The notes under the pieces were generated by a model. It ran no database searches. It saw only the letters and a list, made by a program, of their open reading frames with translations, and had not been told where the DNA came from. Shown piece after piece: positions 5,920 to 14,368 of a DNA stretch of 33,486 nt (position 1 is the stretch's first letter; each line of letters begins with the position of its first letter). Both the position numbers and the translations under genes were made by a program. Source of the stretch: an uncultured Oscillospiraceae bacterium (GTDB lineage Bacteria > Bacillota > Clostridia > Oscillospirales > Oscillospiraceae); the NCBI GenBank assembly GCA_947629245.1, contig CANRDC010000027.1, positions 1-33,486 on the forward strand, written 5' to 3'.

Positions 5920-6648
5920 ATGGTGTTTGTGATCGGACTGGGGACAGCGCTCAACGCCGCCGGGATCGTGCTGGGCGGACTGCTGGGGATGGCGTTCGGC
6001 AGGTTTTTACCGGAGCGGATACAGCAGACTTTGAATATGGCATGCGGCGTGAGCGTGCTGTTTCTGGGCATCGCCGGGGCCATGGAGGGGATGCTGTCCA
6101 TCCAAGACGGAGCCCTTTCCAGCGGCGGGACCATGATGATCGTGGGCAGTCTTGCCCTGGGCGGTCTGGCGGGGGAGCTCATCGACCTGGAGCGCCTCTT
6201 TGAGCGGTTCGGCGAGTGGCTGAAGGTCAAGACCGGCAACGCAAAGGAGCAGCGGTTCGTGGAGGGCTTCGTCACCGCCTCTTTGACCGTGTGCGTGGGG
6301 GCCATGGCGATCGTGGGCGCTATCGAGGACGGCATGTTCGGGGACTGGTCCATCCTGGCCGCCAAGGCGGTGCTGGACCTGATCATCGTGCTGGTGATGA
6401 CCTGCTCGCTGGGCAGAGGGTGCCTATTCTCCGCCGTGCCCGTGGCGCTGCTGCAGGGGGCGGTGACGGCCCTGGCCCGGTTCATCCGGCCCGTCATGAC
6501 CGACGGGGCGCTTGCCAATCTGTCCACGGTGGGTTCCATCCTCATTTTCTGCGTGGGACTCAATCTTGTGTGGGGGAAGAAGATACGGGTGGCGAACCTG
6601 TTACCCGCGGTGGTGTTCGCGGTGATATTCGCGTTTTTGCCCCTGTGA
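5920..6648 (+). CDS. DUF554 family integral membrane protein
   Basis: A 242-aa polytopic membrane protein of the DUF554 (YdfK/YqgA-like) family, function unknown. It opens with GLGTALNAAGIVLGGLLGMAFGRFLPE, the family hallmark of a small-residue helix followed by a basic loop. It continues with several further predicted helices, including MMIVGSLALGGLAGELIDLE and FVTASLTVCVGAMAIVGAIEDG, both characteristic of the family. The loop RFGEWLKVKTGNAKEQRF is the main soluble stretch. ATG 5920 is used; a GTG six bases later is a possible alternative. It stands alone, with its own promoter, between unrelated genes. A transport role is often proposed for the family but is not shown here. Confidence 0.88.
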   Translation: MVFVIGLGTALNAAGIVLGGLLGMAFGRFLPERIQQTLNMACGVSVLFLGIAGAMEGMLSIQDGALSSGGTMMIVGSLALGGLAGELIDLERLFERFGEWLKVKTGNAKEQRFVEGFVTASLTVCVGAMAIVGAIEDGMFGDWSILAAKAVLDLIIVLVMTCSLGRGCLFSAVPVALLQGAVTALARFIRPVMTDGALANLSTVGSILIFCVGLNLVWGKKIRVANLLPAVVFAVIFAFLPL

Positions 6649-6701
6649 CTATATATGATAGGATATTATGATAGAGGAAAGAGGGCATTACGAGGAAAAA
6701 T

Positions 6702-7022
6702 ATGGCATCCAGTAAAGAGTATTTAGATTTTATCCTGGGACAATTATCGGGGCTGGAGGATATCACATACCGAGCCATGATGGGCGAGTTCATTCTTTAT
6801 TACCGCGGCAGGATCATCGGTGGGATATATGACGACAGACTGCTCGTAAAGCCGGTAAGATCAGCGATCGCCTATATGCCGTCCGCTGTTTATGAATTGC
6901 CGTATGAAGGCGCAAAAGAGATGCTATTGGTCGATGAAGTTGATAACAGCGAATACTTGACGGGTTTATTTGAAGCCATGTATGATGAATTATCAACGCC
7001 AAGGCCCAAAAGGAAGAAATAG
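6702..7022 (+). CDS. TfoX/Sxy N-terminal-domain protein
   Basis: A 106-aa protein matching the stand-alone TfoX N-terminal domain. It has EYLDFILGQLSGLEDITYRAMMGEFILYYRGRIIGGIYDDRLLVKPV, with the family pattern of a helix, the MMGEF/YYRG strand, and the GGIYDD(R)LLVK hairpin. The protein ends in a basic PRPKRKK tail. In gamma-proteobacteria TfoX/Sxy regulates competence; the short Firmicutes versions lack the C-terminal domain and their role is unknown. The gene is AT-richer than its neighbours, like the VOC gene. AGGAAAA lies close before ATG 6702. It sits 52 bases before sdaAB but has no functional link to it. Confidence 0.82.
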   Translation: MASSKEYLDFILGQLSGLEDITYRAMMGEFILYYRGRIIGGIYDDRLLVKPVRSAIAYMPSAVYELPYEGAKEMLLVDEVDNSEYLTGLFEAMYDELSTPRPKRKK

Positions 7023-7074
7023 AGCCGTTCGATATGGTGTCGCCTGACGGCGATGGAAAGGGAGGCGCGGCGCG

Positions 7075-7743
7075 ATGACGATCTTTGACGTGATGGGGCC
7101 GGTGATGGTGGGGCCGTCCTCGTCCCACACCGCCGGGGCGGTGCGCATCGGGCTGGTGGCCCGGCGGCTGCTGGCGGCCCAGCCGGTGCGGGCGGATATT
7201 TTGCTGCACGGCTCCTTCGCCGCCACCGGCGCGGGCCACGGTACGGATAGGGCCATCGTGGCGGGACTGCTGGGCATGGCCCCGGACGACCCGGATATTC
7301 CCCGGAGCCTGCGGCTGGCGGAGCGGCGGGGCATGGCCGTGCGCATCCACACCGGCGAGCTGCGCCACGCCCACCCCAACACCGCCCTCGTCACCGTCAC
7401 CAACGCCATGGAGCGGACCGTGACGGTGTCCGCGTCCTCTCTGGGCGGCGGACGTATCCGGATCAATTCCATCGACGGGATGGAGGCGGCCTTTTCCGGG
7501 GAGTACCCCACCCTCATCATCCGCAATCAGGACCGTCCCGGTATCCTGTCCGAGATCACAAGGGTGCTGTATGAGCATCGGGCCAACATCGCCACGGTGC
7601 AGCTGTACCGGGACAGAAAGGGTGGCCTGGCCGTCACGGTCATCGAGTGCGACAGCCCCCTGGAGCCCGCCCTGCGGCAGGAGCTGGCCGGGCTGGACGG
7701 GGTGGTGCGCTGCACCTATCTCAATATGCAGGAGGAGGCGTGA
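7075..7743 (+). CDS. sdaAB: L-serine ammonia-lyase, iron-sulfur-dependent, beta subunit
   Basis: A 222-aa beta subunit of the two-subunit 4Fe-4S L-serine dehydratase, which deaminates L-serine to pyruvate and ammonia in the cytoplasm. The N-terminus carries IFDVMGPVMVGPSSSHTAGAVRIG, the serine-binding segment with the SSSHT loop. The C-terminal third (about 148-222) is an ACT domain: YPTLIIRNQDRPGILSEITRVLYEHRANIATVQLYR. A GGGAGG site precedes ATG 7075. Two bases separate its stop from the ATG of the alpha subunit. Pyruvate from this reaction could feed acetyl-CoA into the butyrate pathway encoded next. Confidence 0.95.
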   Translation: MTIFDVMGPVMVGPSSSHTAGAVRIGLVARRLLAAQPVRADILLHGSFAATGAGHGTDRAIVAGLLGMAPDDPDIPRSLRLAERRGMAVRIHTGELRHAHPNTALVTVTNAMERTVTVSASSLGGGRIRINSIDGMEAAFSGEYPTLIIRNQDRPGILSEITRVLYEHRANIATVQLYRDRKGGLAVTVIECDSPLEPALRQELAGLDGVVRCTYLNMQEEA

Positions 7744-7745
7744 GC

Positions 7746-8615
7746 ATGGCGTTCGGTTCTGTGGGAGCGCTGCTGCGGGCGGCGGAGGATATGCCCCTGT
7801 GGGAGGCGGTGCTGGACGACGACTGCCGGGACCGGGGCGCGGACCGGAAGGACAGTATGGAGCGCATGACGGCCCTGTGGCGGGCCATGGTCCGGTCCGT
7901 GGACGAGTACGACCCGGACAAGCGCTCCGCCAGCGGTTTGTCCGGCGGCCAGGCCGCCAAAATGGCCGGGGCGGAAAAGACCCTGTGCGGAGATTATATG
8001 CGGCGGGTGATGGCCACGGCCCTGTCCGTGGCGGAGCAGAACGCCTGCATGGGCCGGATCGTGGCCGCGCCCACCGCCGGGGCCAGCGGCGTGATGCCAG
8101 CGGTGCTGCTGCCGCTGCGGGCACGGGAGGGCCTGAGCGAAGAGCGGATGGTCCAATGCCTTTACGTGGCGGCGGGCTTCGGGCAGGTCATCGCGACCCG
8201 GGCCTCCGTCTCCGGGGCGGAGCATGGCTGCCAGGCGGAGATCGGTTCCGCCTCCGGCATGGCCGCCGCCGCGCTGGTCCACGCCATGGGCGGCACGCCG
8301 GGCCAGATGGCCGACGCCTGCGCCATGGCCCTGCAAAACGTGATGGGGCTGGTGTGCGACCCGGTGGCGGGGCTGGTGGAGGAGCCCTGCGTCAAGCGAA
8401 ACGTGCTGGGGGCCGTCAACGCCATGGCCAGCGCGGATATGGCTCTGGCGGGCATCGCCTCGGCCATCCCCTGCGACGAGGTCATCGACGCCATGGCCGC
8501 CGTGGGACGGGCGCTGCCCGCCGCCCTGCGGGAGACCGGGGAAGGGGGCCTGGCCGCCACCCGGACCGGCCGGAAGATCGCCCAGAGGACCGGAAGCAAA
8601 CCGGAAAACGGATGA
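7746..8615 (+). CDS. sdaAA: L-serine ammonia-lyase, iron-sulfur-dependent, alpha subunit
   Basis: A 289-aa catalytic subunit that holds the 4Fe-4S cluster. The hallmark GRIVAAPTAGASGVMPAVLL is near the middle. The later cysteines in GCQAEIGSASGMAAAALVHAMGG and LQNVMGLVCDPVAGLVEEPCVKRN are the family cluster ligands. ATG 7746 is preferred because AGGAGGAG lies 7-8 bases upstream; an in-frame GTG at 7740 would overlap the sdaAB stop. The C-terminus (RTGRKIAQRTGSKPENG) is ordinary. The pair forms a clear two-gene operon with the beta subunit. Confidence 0.95.
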   Translation: MAFGSVGALLRAAEDMPLWEAVLDDDCRDRGADRKDSMERMTALWRAMVRSVDEYDPDKRSASGLSGGQAAKMAGAEKTLCGDYMRRVMATALSVAEQNACMGRIVAAPTAGASGVMPAVLLPLRAREGLSEERMVQCLYVAAGFGQVIATRASVSGAEHGCQAEIGSASGMAAAALVHAMGGTPGQMADACAMALQNVMGLVCDPVAGLVEEPCVKRNVLGAVNAMASADMALAGIASAIPCDEVIDAMAAVGRALPAALRETGEGGLAATRTGRKIAQRTGSKPENG

Positions 8616-8727
8616 CGCGCGCCAGCCCGGCGGGCGGAAACTGTGAGCGGGAGCGTCAAAAAACTAACATTTTTTTGTGCGAACTGTAAAAATCCGAAAA
8701 AAACCGCCGTTTACCAGGTGATTGCAC

Positions 8728-8791
8728 TTGATAAATCCGGGGTTTGCCACTATAATAACGATGGTGCGTTGGAGCGCACCGCCGTATCGTT
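8728..8791 (+). promoter_or_regulatory. Strong sigma-A promoter and foldable leader of the butyrate operon
   Basis: TTGATA (8728-8733), a 17-base spacer and a perfect TATAAT (8751-8756). Transcription should start near 8763. The first transcribed bases can fold: GGTGCG (8763-8768) with CGCACC (8775-8780), while AACGAT (8757-8762) could pair with ATCGTT (8786-8791) in DNA or in an upstream-initiated RNA. The 210-base gap between sdaAA and crt holds nothing else I recognise. No Rex-like TTGTTAA...TTAACAA operator was found. Confidence 0.75.
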
Positions 8792-8826
8792 ATGTTCAAA
8801 AATCATCCGTTTTGAGGAGGATCGTC

Positions 8827-9603
8827 ATGGCATTTGTGGAACTGGAGGTCAAGGGCCAGATCGGCGTTTTGACCATCAACCGCCCCGAGGCGCTCAACGC
8901 CCTAAACGACCAGGTCATCGGTCAGCTGGACAAGGTCCTGGACAGCGTGGATGTGGGCGCGGTGCGCTGCCTTATCGTCACCGGCGCGGGCCAGAAGGCC
9001 TTCGTGGCCGGCGCGGACATCGCCCAGATGAGCGGGCTGTCGAAAGCGGAAGGCGAGGCCTTCGGCAAGCTGGGCAACGACGTTTTCCGGAAGCTGGAGA
9101 CTCTGCCCATCCCCACCATCGCCGCGGTGAACGGCTTCGCCCTGGGCGGCGGCTGCGAGCTTTCCATGAGCTGCGACATCCGTCTGGCCTCCGACACGGC
9201 CGTGTTCGGCCAGCCCGAGGTGGGCCTGGGCATCACCCCCGGCTTCGGCGGCACCCAGCGTCTGGCCCGTCTGGTGGGACCCGGCAAGGCCAAGGAGCTC
9301 ATCTATACCGCCCGCAACATCAAGGCCCCCGAGGCTCTGGCCATCGGCCTGGTCCAGGCCGTCTATCCCGCCGACGAGCTCATGGCCGAGGCCGAGAAGA
9401 TGGCCTCGCGCATCGCCGGTAACGCCCCCATCGCCGTCCGGGCCTGCAAGAAGGCTGTCAACGACGGTCTGCAGGTGGATATCGACAGCGCCCTGGCAGT
9501 GGAGGAGAAGCTTTTCGGCTCCTGCTTCGAGACCAAGGACCAGGTCAACGCCATGGCCGCTTTCGTGGAAAAGCGGAAGCACGATCCGTTTGAAAACTGC
9601 TGA
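8827..9603 (+). CDS. crt: 3-Hydroxybutyryl-CoA dehydratase (crotonase)
   Basis: A 258-aa enoyl-CoA hydratase/isomerase family enzyme. In the butyrate pathway it dehydrates 3-hydroxybutyryl-CoA to crotonyl-CoA. The oxyanion-hole segments [11 protein letters not shown] (58-68) and ALGGGCEL (105-112) are seen, and the two catalytic glutamates are Glu111 (GCEL) and Glu131 ([18 protein letters not shown]). AGGAGG lies 7 bases before ATG 8827. It is the first gene of crt-hbd-bcd-etfB-etfA, behind the promoter at 8728. Codon use in this operon is strongly biased (GGC, CTG, AAG, GAG, ATC), consistent with high expression. Confidence 0.93.
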   Translation: MAFVELEVKGQIGVLTINRPEALNALNDQVIGQLDKVLDSVDVGAVRCLIVTGAGQKAFVAGADIAQMSGLSKAEGEAFGKLGNDVFRKLETLPIPTIAAVNGFALGGGCELSMSCDIRLASDTAVFGQPEVGLGITPGFGGTQRLARLVGPGKAKELIYTARNIKAPEALAIGLVQAVYPADELMAEAEKMASRIAGNAPIAVRACKKAVNDGLQVDIDSALAVEEKLFGSCFETKDQVNAMAAFVEKRKHDPFENC

Positions 9604-9656
9604 GAGGCGGTTCAAAAAATAGTCAAAAATATATTAGCTTTATAGGAGGAAACACA

Positions 9657-10493
9657 ATGAAAGTCGCAGTATTTGGCGCCGGTACCATGGGCAGCGGCAT
9701 CGCCCAGGTGTTCGCCGCGAAGGGCCACACCGTCATGATGTTCGCCAGCTCCGTGGCGTCCGCCCAGAAGCACAAGGACAAGCTGGCCGCTTCCCTGGCC
9801 AAGCGCGTGGCCAAGGGCAAGATGACCCAGGAGGCCGTGGACGCGCTGCTGGCCAACATCGTCACCGAGGAGCGCCCCGCCGCTGCCGACGCCGATCTGG
9901 TCATCGAGTGCGTCAAGGAGGATATGGCCACCAAGAAGACCCTGCTCCAGGAGCTGGATACCCTGTGCAAGCCCGAGACCGTCTTTGCGTCCAACACCTC
10001 TTCTCTGTCCGTCACCGAGATGGGCAACGGCCTGGCCCACCCCGTCATCGGCATGCACTTTTTCAACCCCGTCCCCAGCATGAAGCTGGTGGAGGTCATC
10101 CGGGGCGCCAACACCACCCAGGAGACCTTTGAGTTCATCTACAAGCTGGCCCAGGATATCGGCAAGGACCCCGTGGAGGTCGCCGAGGCCCCCGGCTTCG
10201 TCGTCAACAAGATCCTCATCCCCATGATCAACGAGGCCATCGGCCTGGTGGAGACCGGCGTCGCCTCCGTCGAGGACATCGACAAGGCCATGCAGCTGGG
10301 CGCCAACCACCCCATGGGCCCCCTGACCCTGGGCGACTTCATCGGCCTGGACGTGTGCCTGGCCATCATGGAGACCCTGTTCAACGAGACCGGCGACCCG
10401 AAGTATCGTCCCGCCCTGCTTCTGAAGAAGATGGTCCGCGGCGGCCTGCTGGGCCGTAAGACCGGCAAGGGCTTCTACGATTACAGCAAGTAA
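9657..10493 (+). CDS. hbd: 3-Hydroxybutyryl-CoA dehydrogenase
   Basis: A 278-aa enzyme that reduces acetoacetyl-CoA to 3-hydroxybutyryl-CoA. The Rossmann motif is GAGTMGSG at 7-14; [11 protein letters not shown] (111-121) and [19 protein letters not shown] (132-150, catalytic His134) follow. The C-terminal domain has [18 protein letters not shown] and ends with [13 protein letters not shown] departure: the second Rossmann strand ends VMMFASS, lacking the aspartate that usually binds the NAD ribose (RDI in Clostridium acetobutylicum Hbd, from memory). Cofactor preference may therefore differ from NADH. AGGAGG before ATG 9657 is a strong ribosome site. Confidence 0.94.
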   Translation: MKVAVFGAGTMGSGIAQVFAAKGHTVMMFASSVASAQKHKDKLAASLAKRVAKGKMTQEAVDALLANIVTEERPAAADADLVIECVKEDMATKKTLLQELDTLCKPETVFASNTSSLSVTEMGNGLAHPVIGMHFFNPVPSMKLVEVIRGANTTQETFEFIYKLAQDIGKDPVEVAEAPGFVVNKILIPMINEAIGLVETGVASVEDIDKAMQLGANHPMGPLTLGDFIGLDVCLAIMETLFNETGDPKYRPALLLKKMVRGGLLGRKTGKGFYDYSK

Positions 10494-10514
10494 CACCTGG
10501 AAGGAGAAAATAGT

Positions 10515-11672
<1,158 letters not shown>

Positions 11673-11693
11673 GTCAGGAGGTAAAGGTTAGAA

Positions 11694-12494
11694 ATGAAAG
11701 TTATCGTTTGCGTGAAGCAGGTCCCCGACACCTCCGGCAAGGTGGCGGTGAATCCGGACGGCACCCTGAACCGTGCCAGCATGGAGACCATCACGAACCC
11801 CGACGACATGAACGCCGTCGAGGCCGCTCTGAAGCTGAAGGACGAGACCGGCTGCAAGGTCATCGTCGTGACCATGGGTCCTCCCCCTGCGGAAGGCATG
11901 CTGCGCGAGCTGCTGGCCATGGGCGCGGATGAGGGCTACCTCATCTCCGGCCGTGAGTTCGGCGGTTCCGATACATATGCCACCAGCCAGATCGTCGCCG
12001 CCGGTGTCAACAAGATCGGCGTGGAGAAGGGCGACATCGTGCTGTGCGGCCGCCAGGCCATCGACGGCGACACCGCTCAGGTGGGCCCCCAGATCGCCGA
12101 GAAGCTGCATCTGCCCCAGGTGACCTATGCCGCCGACATCCACAAGGATGGGGACGACATCACCGTCAAGCGCATGCTGGAGGACGGCTACATGACCATC
12201 AAGGTCCAGACCCCCTGCCTGCTCACCTGCATCAAGGAGCTCAACGAGCCCCGGTATATGAGCGTTGGCGGCATCTTCGAGGCCTACAGCAAGCCCGTCA
12301 CCGTGCTGGACTATGAGGCGCTGAAGGACGATCCTCTGATCGACGCCACCACCATCGGCCTGAAGGGCTCTCCCACCAACATCCTGGTCAGCTTCACGCC
12401 TCCCCAGAAGGGCGCTGGCATGATGCTGGAGGGCAACGACATGGCGACCTGCGAGAAGCTGGCGGGCATCCTGGCTGGCAAGCACATCATCTGA
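11694..12494 (+). CDS. etfB: Electron transfer flavoprotein beta subunit
   Basis: A 266-aa EtfB. The nucleotide-binding fold starts MKVIVCVKQVPDTSGKVAVNPDGTLNR. The segments VVTMGPPPAEGMLRELLAMGADEGYLISGREFGGSDTYATS and LCGRQAIDGDTAQVGPQIAEKL are those of anaerobe EtfB proteins that work with Bcd. It accepts electrons from NADH and passes them to Bcd and ferredoxin in the bifurcating complex, as known for the family. AGGAGG lies before ATG 11694. It is 17 bases from etfA. Confidence 0.94.
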   Translation: MKVIVCVKQVPDTSGKVAVNPDGTLNRASMETITNPDDMNAVEAALKLKDETGCKVIVVTMGPPPAEGMLRELLAMGADEGYLISGREFGGSDTYATSQIVAAGVNKIGVEKGDIVLCGRQAIDGDTAQVGPQIAEKLHLPQVTYAADIHKDGDDITVKRMLEDGYMTIKVQTPCLLTCIKELNEPRYMSVGGIFEAYSKPVTVLDYEALKDDPLIDATTIGLKGSPTNILVSFTPPQKGAGMMLEGNDMATCEKLAGILAGKHII

Positions 12495-12511
12495 GAGAGG
12501 AGTAAGAGAAA

Positions 12512-13645
12512 ATGGCTTTTAATAACACGGATCTGGCTGCTTTCAAGGATGTATGGGTATTCTGCGAGCAGCGTGAGGGCAAGCTGATGCCCACCGACTT
12601 CGAGCTGATCAGCGAGGGCCGCCGCCTGGCGGACGAGCTGGGCGTGGACCTGTGCGGCCTGCTGCTGGGCGATAATGTGGAAGGCCTGGCCAAGGAGCTG
12701 GGCGGCTACGGTGCGGACAAGGTCTATGTCTGCGAGCACCCCCTGCTGAAGGTCTATACCACCGACGCTTACGCCAAGGTCATCTGCGACGTGATCGAGC
12801 AGCTCAAGCCCGAGGCGTTCCTCATCGGCGCGACCAATATCGGCCGCGACCTGGGCCCCCGGTGCGCCGCCCGGCTGCACACCGGCCTTTGCGCCGACTG
12901 CACCCACCTGGACGTGGACATGGGCATCTACAAGGACTTCCTGCACGAGGCTTCCACCCTGGAGGACGCCCGCATCGACGGGCTGAACACCGCCATGGTG
13001 CTGGGCGAGAAGCATGACGTGTCCCGGGACCTGAAGATGACCCGTCCCGCCTTCGGCGGCCACCTGATGGCCTCCATCATCTGCCCCCGGTTCCGTCCCA
13101 CCATGGCCACGGTCCGGCCCGGCGTCATGAAGAAGCGCCCCTTCGATCAGGCCAAGGCCGACGCCTGCCAGATCGTCAAGCCCTCCTTCGAGCTGAGCGA
13201 GGCCGATATGCAGACCCAGGTCACCGAGGTCGTCAAGGCCGCGAAGAAGCTGGTGGACCTGATCGGCGCGGACTTCATCGTGTCCGTGGGCCGCGGCATC
13301 AGCAAGGACGTGGAAGGCGGCATCAAACTGGCCGAGGAGCTGGCGGCCGAGCTGGGCGGCGTCGTGGGCGGCTCCCGCGCCGTCATCGACAGCGGGTGGC
13401 TGTCCGCCGACCACCAGGTGGGCCAGACCGGCAAGACCGTGCATCCGAAGGTATACATCGCCCTGGGCATCTCCGGCGCCATCCAGCACAAGGCCGGTAT
13501 GCAGGACTCCGAGTGCATCATCGCCGTGAACAAGAACGAGTCCGCCCCCATTTTCGAGATCGCGGACTACGGCATCTGCGGCGACCTGTTCAAGGTCACC
13601 CCCATGCTGACCGAGGCCATTCGCGCCGCCAAGGCCGCGAAGTAA
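12512..13645 (+). CDS. etfA: Electron transfer flavoprotein alpha subunit
   Basis: A 377-aa EtfA, the FAD-carrying partner of EtfB. The C-terminal FAD domain is clear: GGVVGGSRAVIDSGWLSADHQVGQTGKTVHPKVYIALGISGAIQH (about 282-326) and IIAVNKNESAPIFEIADYGICGDLF (336-360). The N-terminal half is the usual alpha/beta domain. No extra ferredoxin domain is fused to the N-terminus, unlike some clostridial EtfA proteins. GAGAGGAG precedes ATG 12512. It is the last gene of the operon. No thiolase or butyryl-CoA:acetate CoA-transferase follows, so those steps must be encoded elsewhere. Confidence 0.94.
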   Translation: MAFNNTDLAAFKDVWVFCEQREGKLMPTDFELISEGRRLADELGVDLCGLLLGDNVEGLAKELGGYGADKVYVCEHPLLKVYTTDAYAKVICDVIEQLKPEAFLIGATNIGRDLGPRCAARLHTGLCADCTHLDVDMGIYKDFLHEASTLEDARIDGLNTAMVLGEKHDVSRDLKMTRPAFGGHLMASIICPRFRPTMATVRPGVMKKRPFDQAKADACQIVKPSFELSEADMQTQVTEVVKAAKKLVDLIGADFIVSVGRGISKDVEGGIKLAEELAAELGGVVGGSRAVIDSGWLSADHQVGQTGKTVHPKVYIALGISGAIQHKAGMQDSECIIAVNKNESAPIFEIADYGICGDLFKVTPMLTEAIRAAKAAK

Positions 13646-13668
13646 GCTTCACGCCAAAACATACCAAA

Positions 13669-13697
13669 CGGGCCTGCCGCAAATAGCGGCAGGTCCG
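13669..13697 (+). terminator. Terminator of the butyrate operon
   Basis: A 12-bp stem (13669-13680 with 13686-13697, one G-T wobble), loop AAATA, followed by TTGTT. It lies 23 bases after etfA and just before the converging XRE gene, so it may act on both. Confidence 0.75.
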
Positions 13698-13701
13698 TTG
13701 T

Positions 13702-13929
13702 TCAGTTGCGAAAATCAAAGAGCTTTGCGGGCGGCACGTCCAGCGCGTCGCATATGTCGAACACTACGTCCAGCGACACGGCACAGTCGGCGGTCTCTAC
13801 CCGGCTCATATGTGTGCGGCTGATATTCACCGCCTCCGCCAGCTGGTTCTGACTCATGCCCCGCTGCTTGCGGTAATAGGCGATGTTCAGTCCCAGACAT
13901 TTGTAGTTTTCCAGCTGCTCTTTTCGCAT
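13702..13929 (-). CDS. XRE-family helix-turn-helix regulator
   Basis: A 75-aa Cro/CI-type DNA-binding protein. The domain covers GLNIAYYRKQRGMSQNQLAEAVNISRTHMSRVETADCAVSLDVVFDICDALDVPPAKLFDF, with the recognition helix in NISRTHMSRVET. The start is placed at ATG 13929 (MRKEQLENYKCLG), which gives the usual short N-terminus; a longer frame upstream has no family match. It converges on etfA across a shared terminator. Its target is not evident; the small transcription unit at 14113-14274 is the nearest candidate. Confidence 0.85.
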   Translation of the reverse strand: MRKEQLENYKCLGLNIAYYRKQRGMSQNQLAEAVNISRTHMSRVETADCAVSLDVVFDICDALDVPPAKLFDFRN

Positions 13930-14112
13930 ACCATCACCCGCTATAATGCCTATATGATGGCGAAACGCCGCGAGGCTGTTTTGCCATATACTCATCGCAA
14001 TGAGCATCGCGCAAATGATCGAAGGTCCAATTGTTTTCGCTATGCGATGATCATTATTAGTTTACCGTTGGCCGGAACGATATGCGACAACGTAACAAAT
14101 AATTTTTGTAAC
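13930..14112. other. Intergenic stretch without a recognised gene
   Basis: This AT-richer stretch separates the minus-strand XRE gene from the promoter at 14113. Short related words occur (ATGATCG near 14015, GATGATCAT near 14047), but I see no convincing operator, promoter or gene. Confidence 0.4.
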
Positions 14113-14141
14113 TTTACAAGTTAAATAAGTTGCGCTATACT
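14113..14141 (+). promoter_or_regulatory. Promoter of a short transcription unit
   Basis: TTTACA (14113-14118), a 17-base spacer and TATACT (14136-14141). Transcription would start near 14148. Overlapping it, CTCCTC (14140-14145) can pair with GAGGAG (14150-14155), which is also the ribosome site for ATG 14164. Confidence 0.7.
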
Positions 14142-14147
14142 CCTCAT

Positions 14148-14242
14148 GAGAGGAGTGAGCGCCATGGAAGACGAAAACGATAAATTGCGCGCAAAAAATC
14201 ATAGACCTGCTGGAAACGTAAGGTTTGCGGCAGGCCTTTTTT
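14148..14242 (+). ncRNA. Predicted ~95-nt transcript, small RNA or leaderless-size peptide mRNA
   Basis: Defined by a good promoter (14113-14141) and an intrinsic terminator (14206-14242). Inside, GAGGAG (14150-14155) is 8 bases before ATG 14164. The frame from that ATG begins MEDENDKLRAKNHRPAGNV and runs through both terminators to 14325, which is implausible. If the A6 run at 14193-14198 were A5, the frame would read MEDENDKLRAK then IIDLLET and stop in the terminator loop, a plausible 18-aa peptide. So it may be a non-coding RNA, a peptide gene with a one-base insertion, or a peptide gene affected by a sequencing error. No known RNA family was recognised. Confidence 0.4.
14206..14242 (+). 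terminator. First of two tandem terminators
   Basis: An interrupted stem: 14206-14212 with 14228-14234, then 14214-14217 with 14223-14226 across a G-G mismatch, loop GTAAG, followed by a T6 run (14237-14242). Confidence 0.75.
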
Positions 14243-14244
14243 CG

Positions 14245-14274
14245 ACCCTCTCCCCGTCCGGGGGGAGGGTTTTT
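14245..14274 (+). terminator. Second tandem terminator, insulating the kinase operon
   Basis: An 11-bp stem (14245-14255 with 14260-14270, one T-G wobble), loop GTCC, followed directly by T5. Two terminators in series lie upstream of the FHA/kinase operon. Confidence 0.8.
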
Positions 14275-14319
14275 GTGCGAAACAGGGGAAAACGGTTGGA
14301 CGAAGGCGAGCCGGCCGTC

Positions 14320-14328
14320 TGGTAAAAT
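14320..14328 (+). promoter_or_regulatory. Extended -10 promoter candidate for the kinase operon
   Basis: TGGTAAAAT gives a TGn-extended TAAAAT -10 element. The only -35-like word, TTGGAC (14296-14301), is 21 bases away, so a canonical -35 is missing. It lies 40 bases before ATG 14369, after tandem terminators, so a promoter is needed about here. Confidence 0.45.
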
Positions 14329-14368
14329 ATAAAATGAAACAAAATCGTACAAAACAGGAGGCGACGCC

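Noticed and set aside
8616..8826. Riboswitch or Rex operator upstream of crt
   Set aside because: The leader of about 64 bases is too short for known large riboswitches, and no Rex-type inverted repeat was found.
14164..14325. A 53-aa ORF through the tandem terminators
   Set aside because: It reads through two strong terminators and ends in the next promoter, and its sequence beyond residue 12 has no protein-like character.
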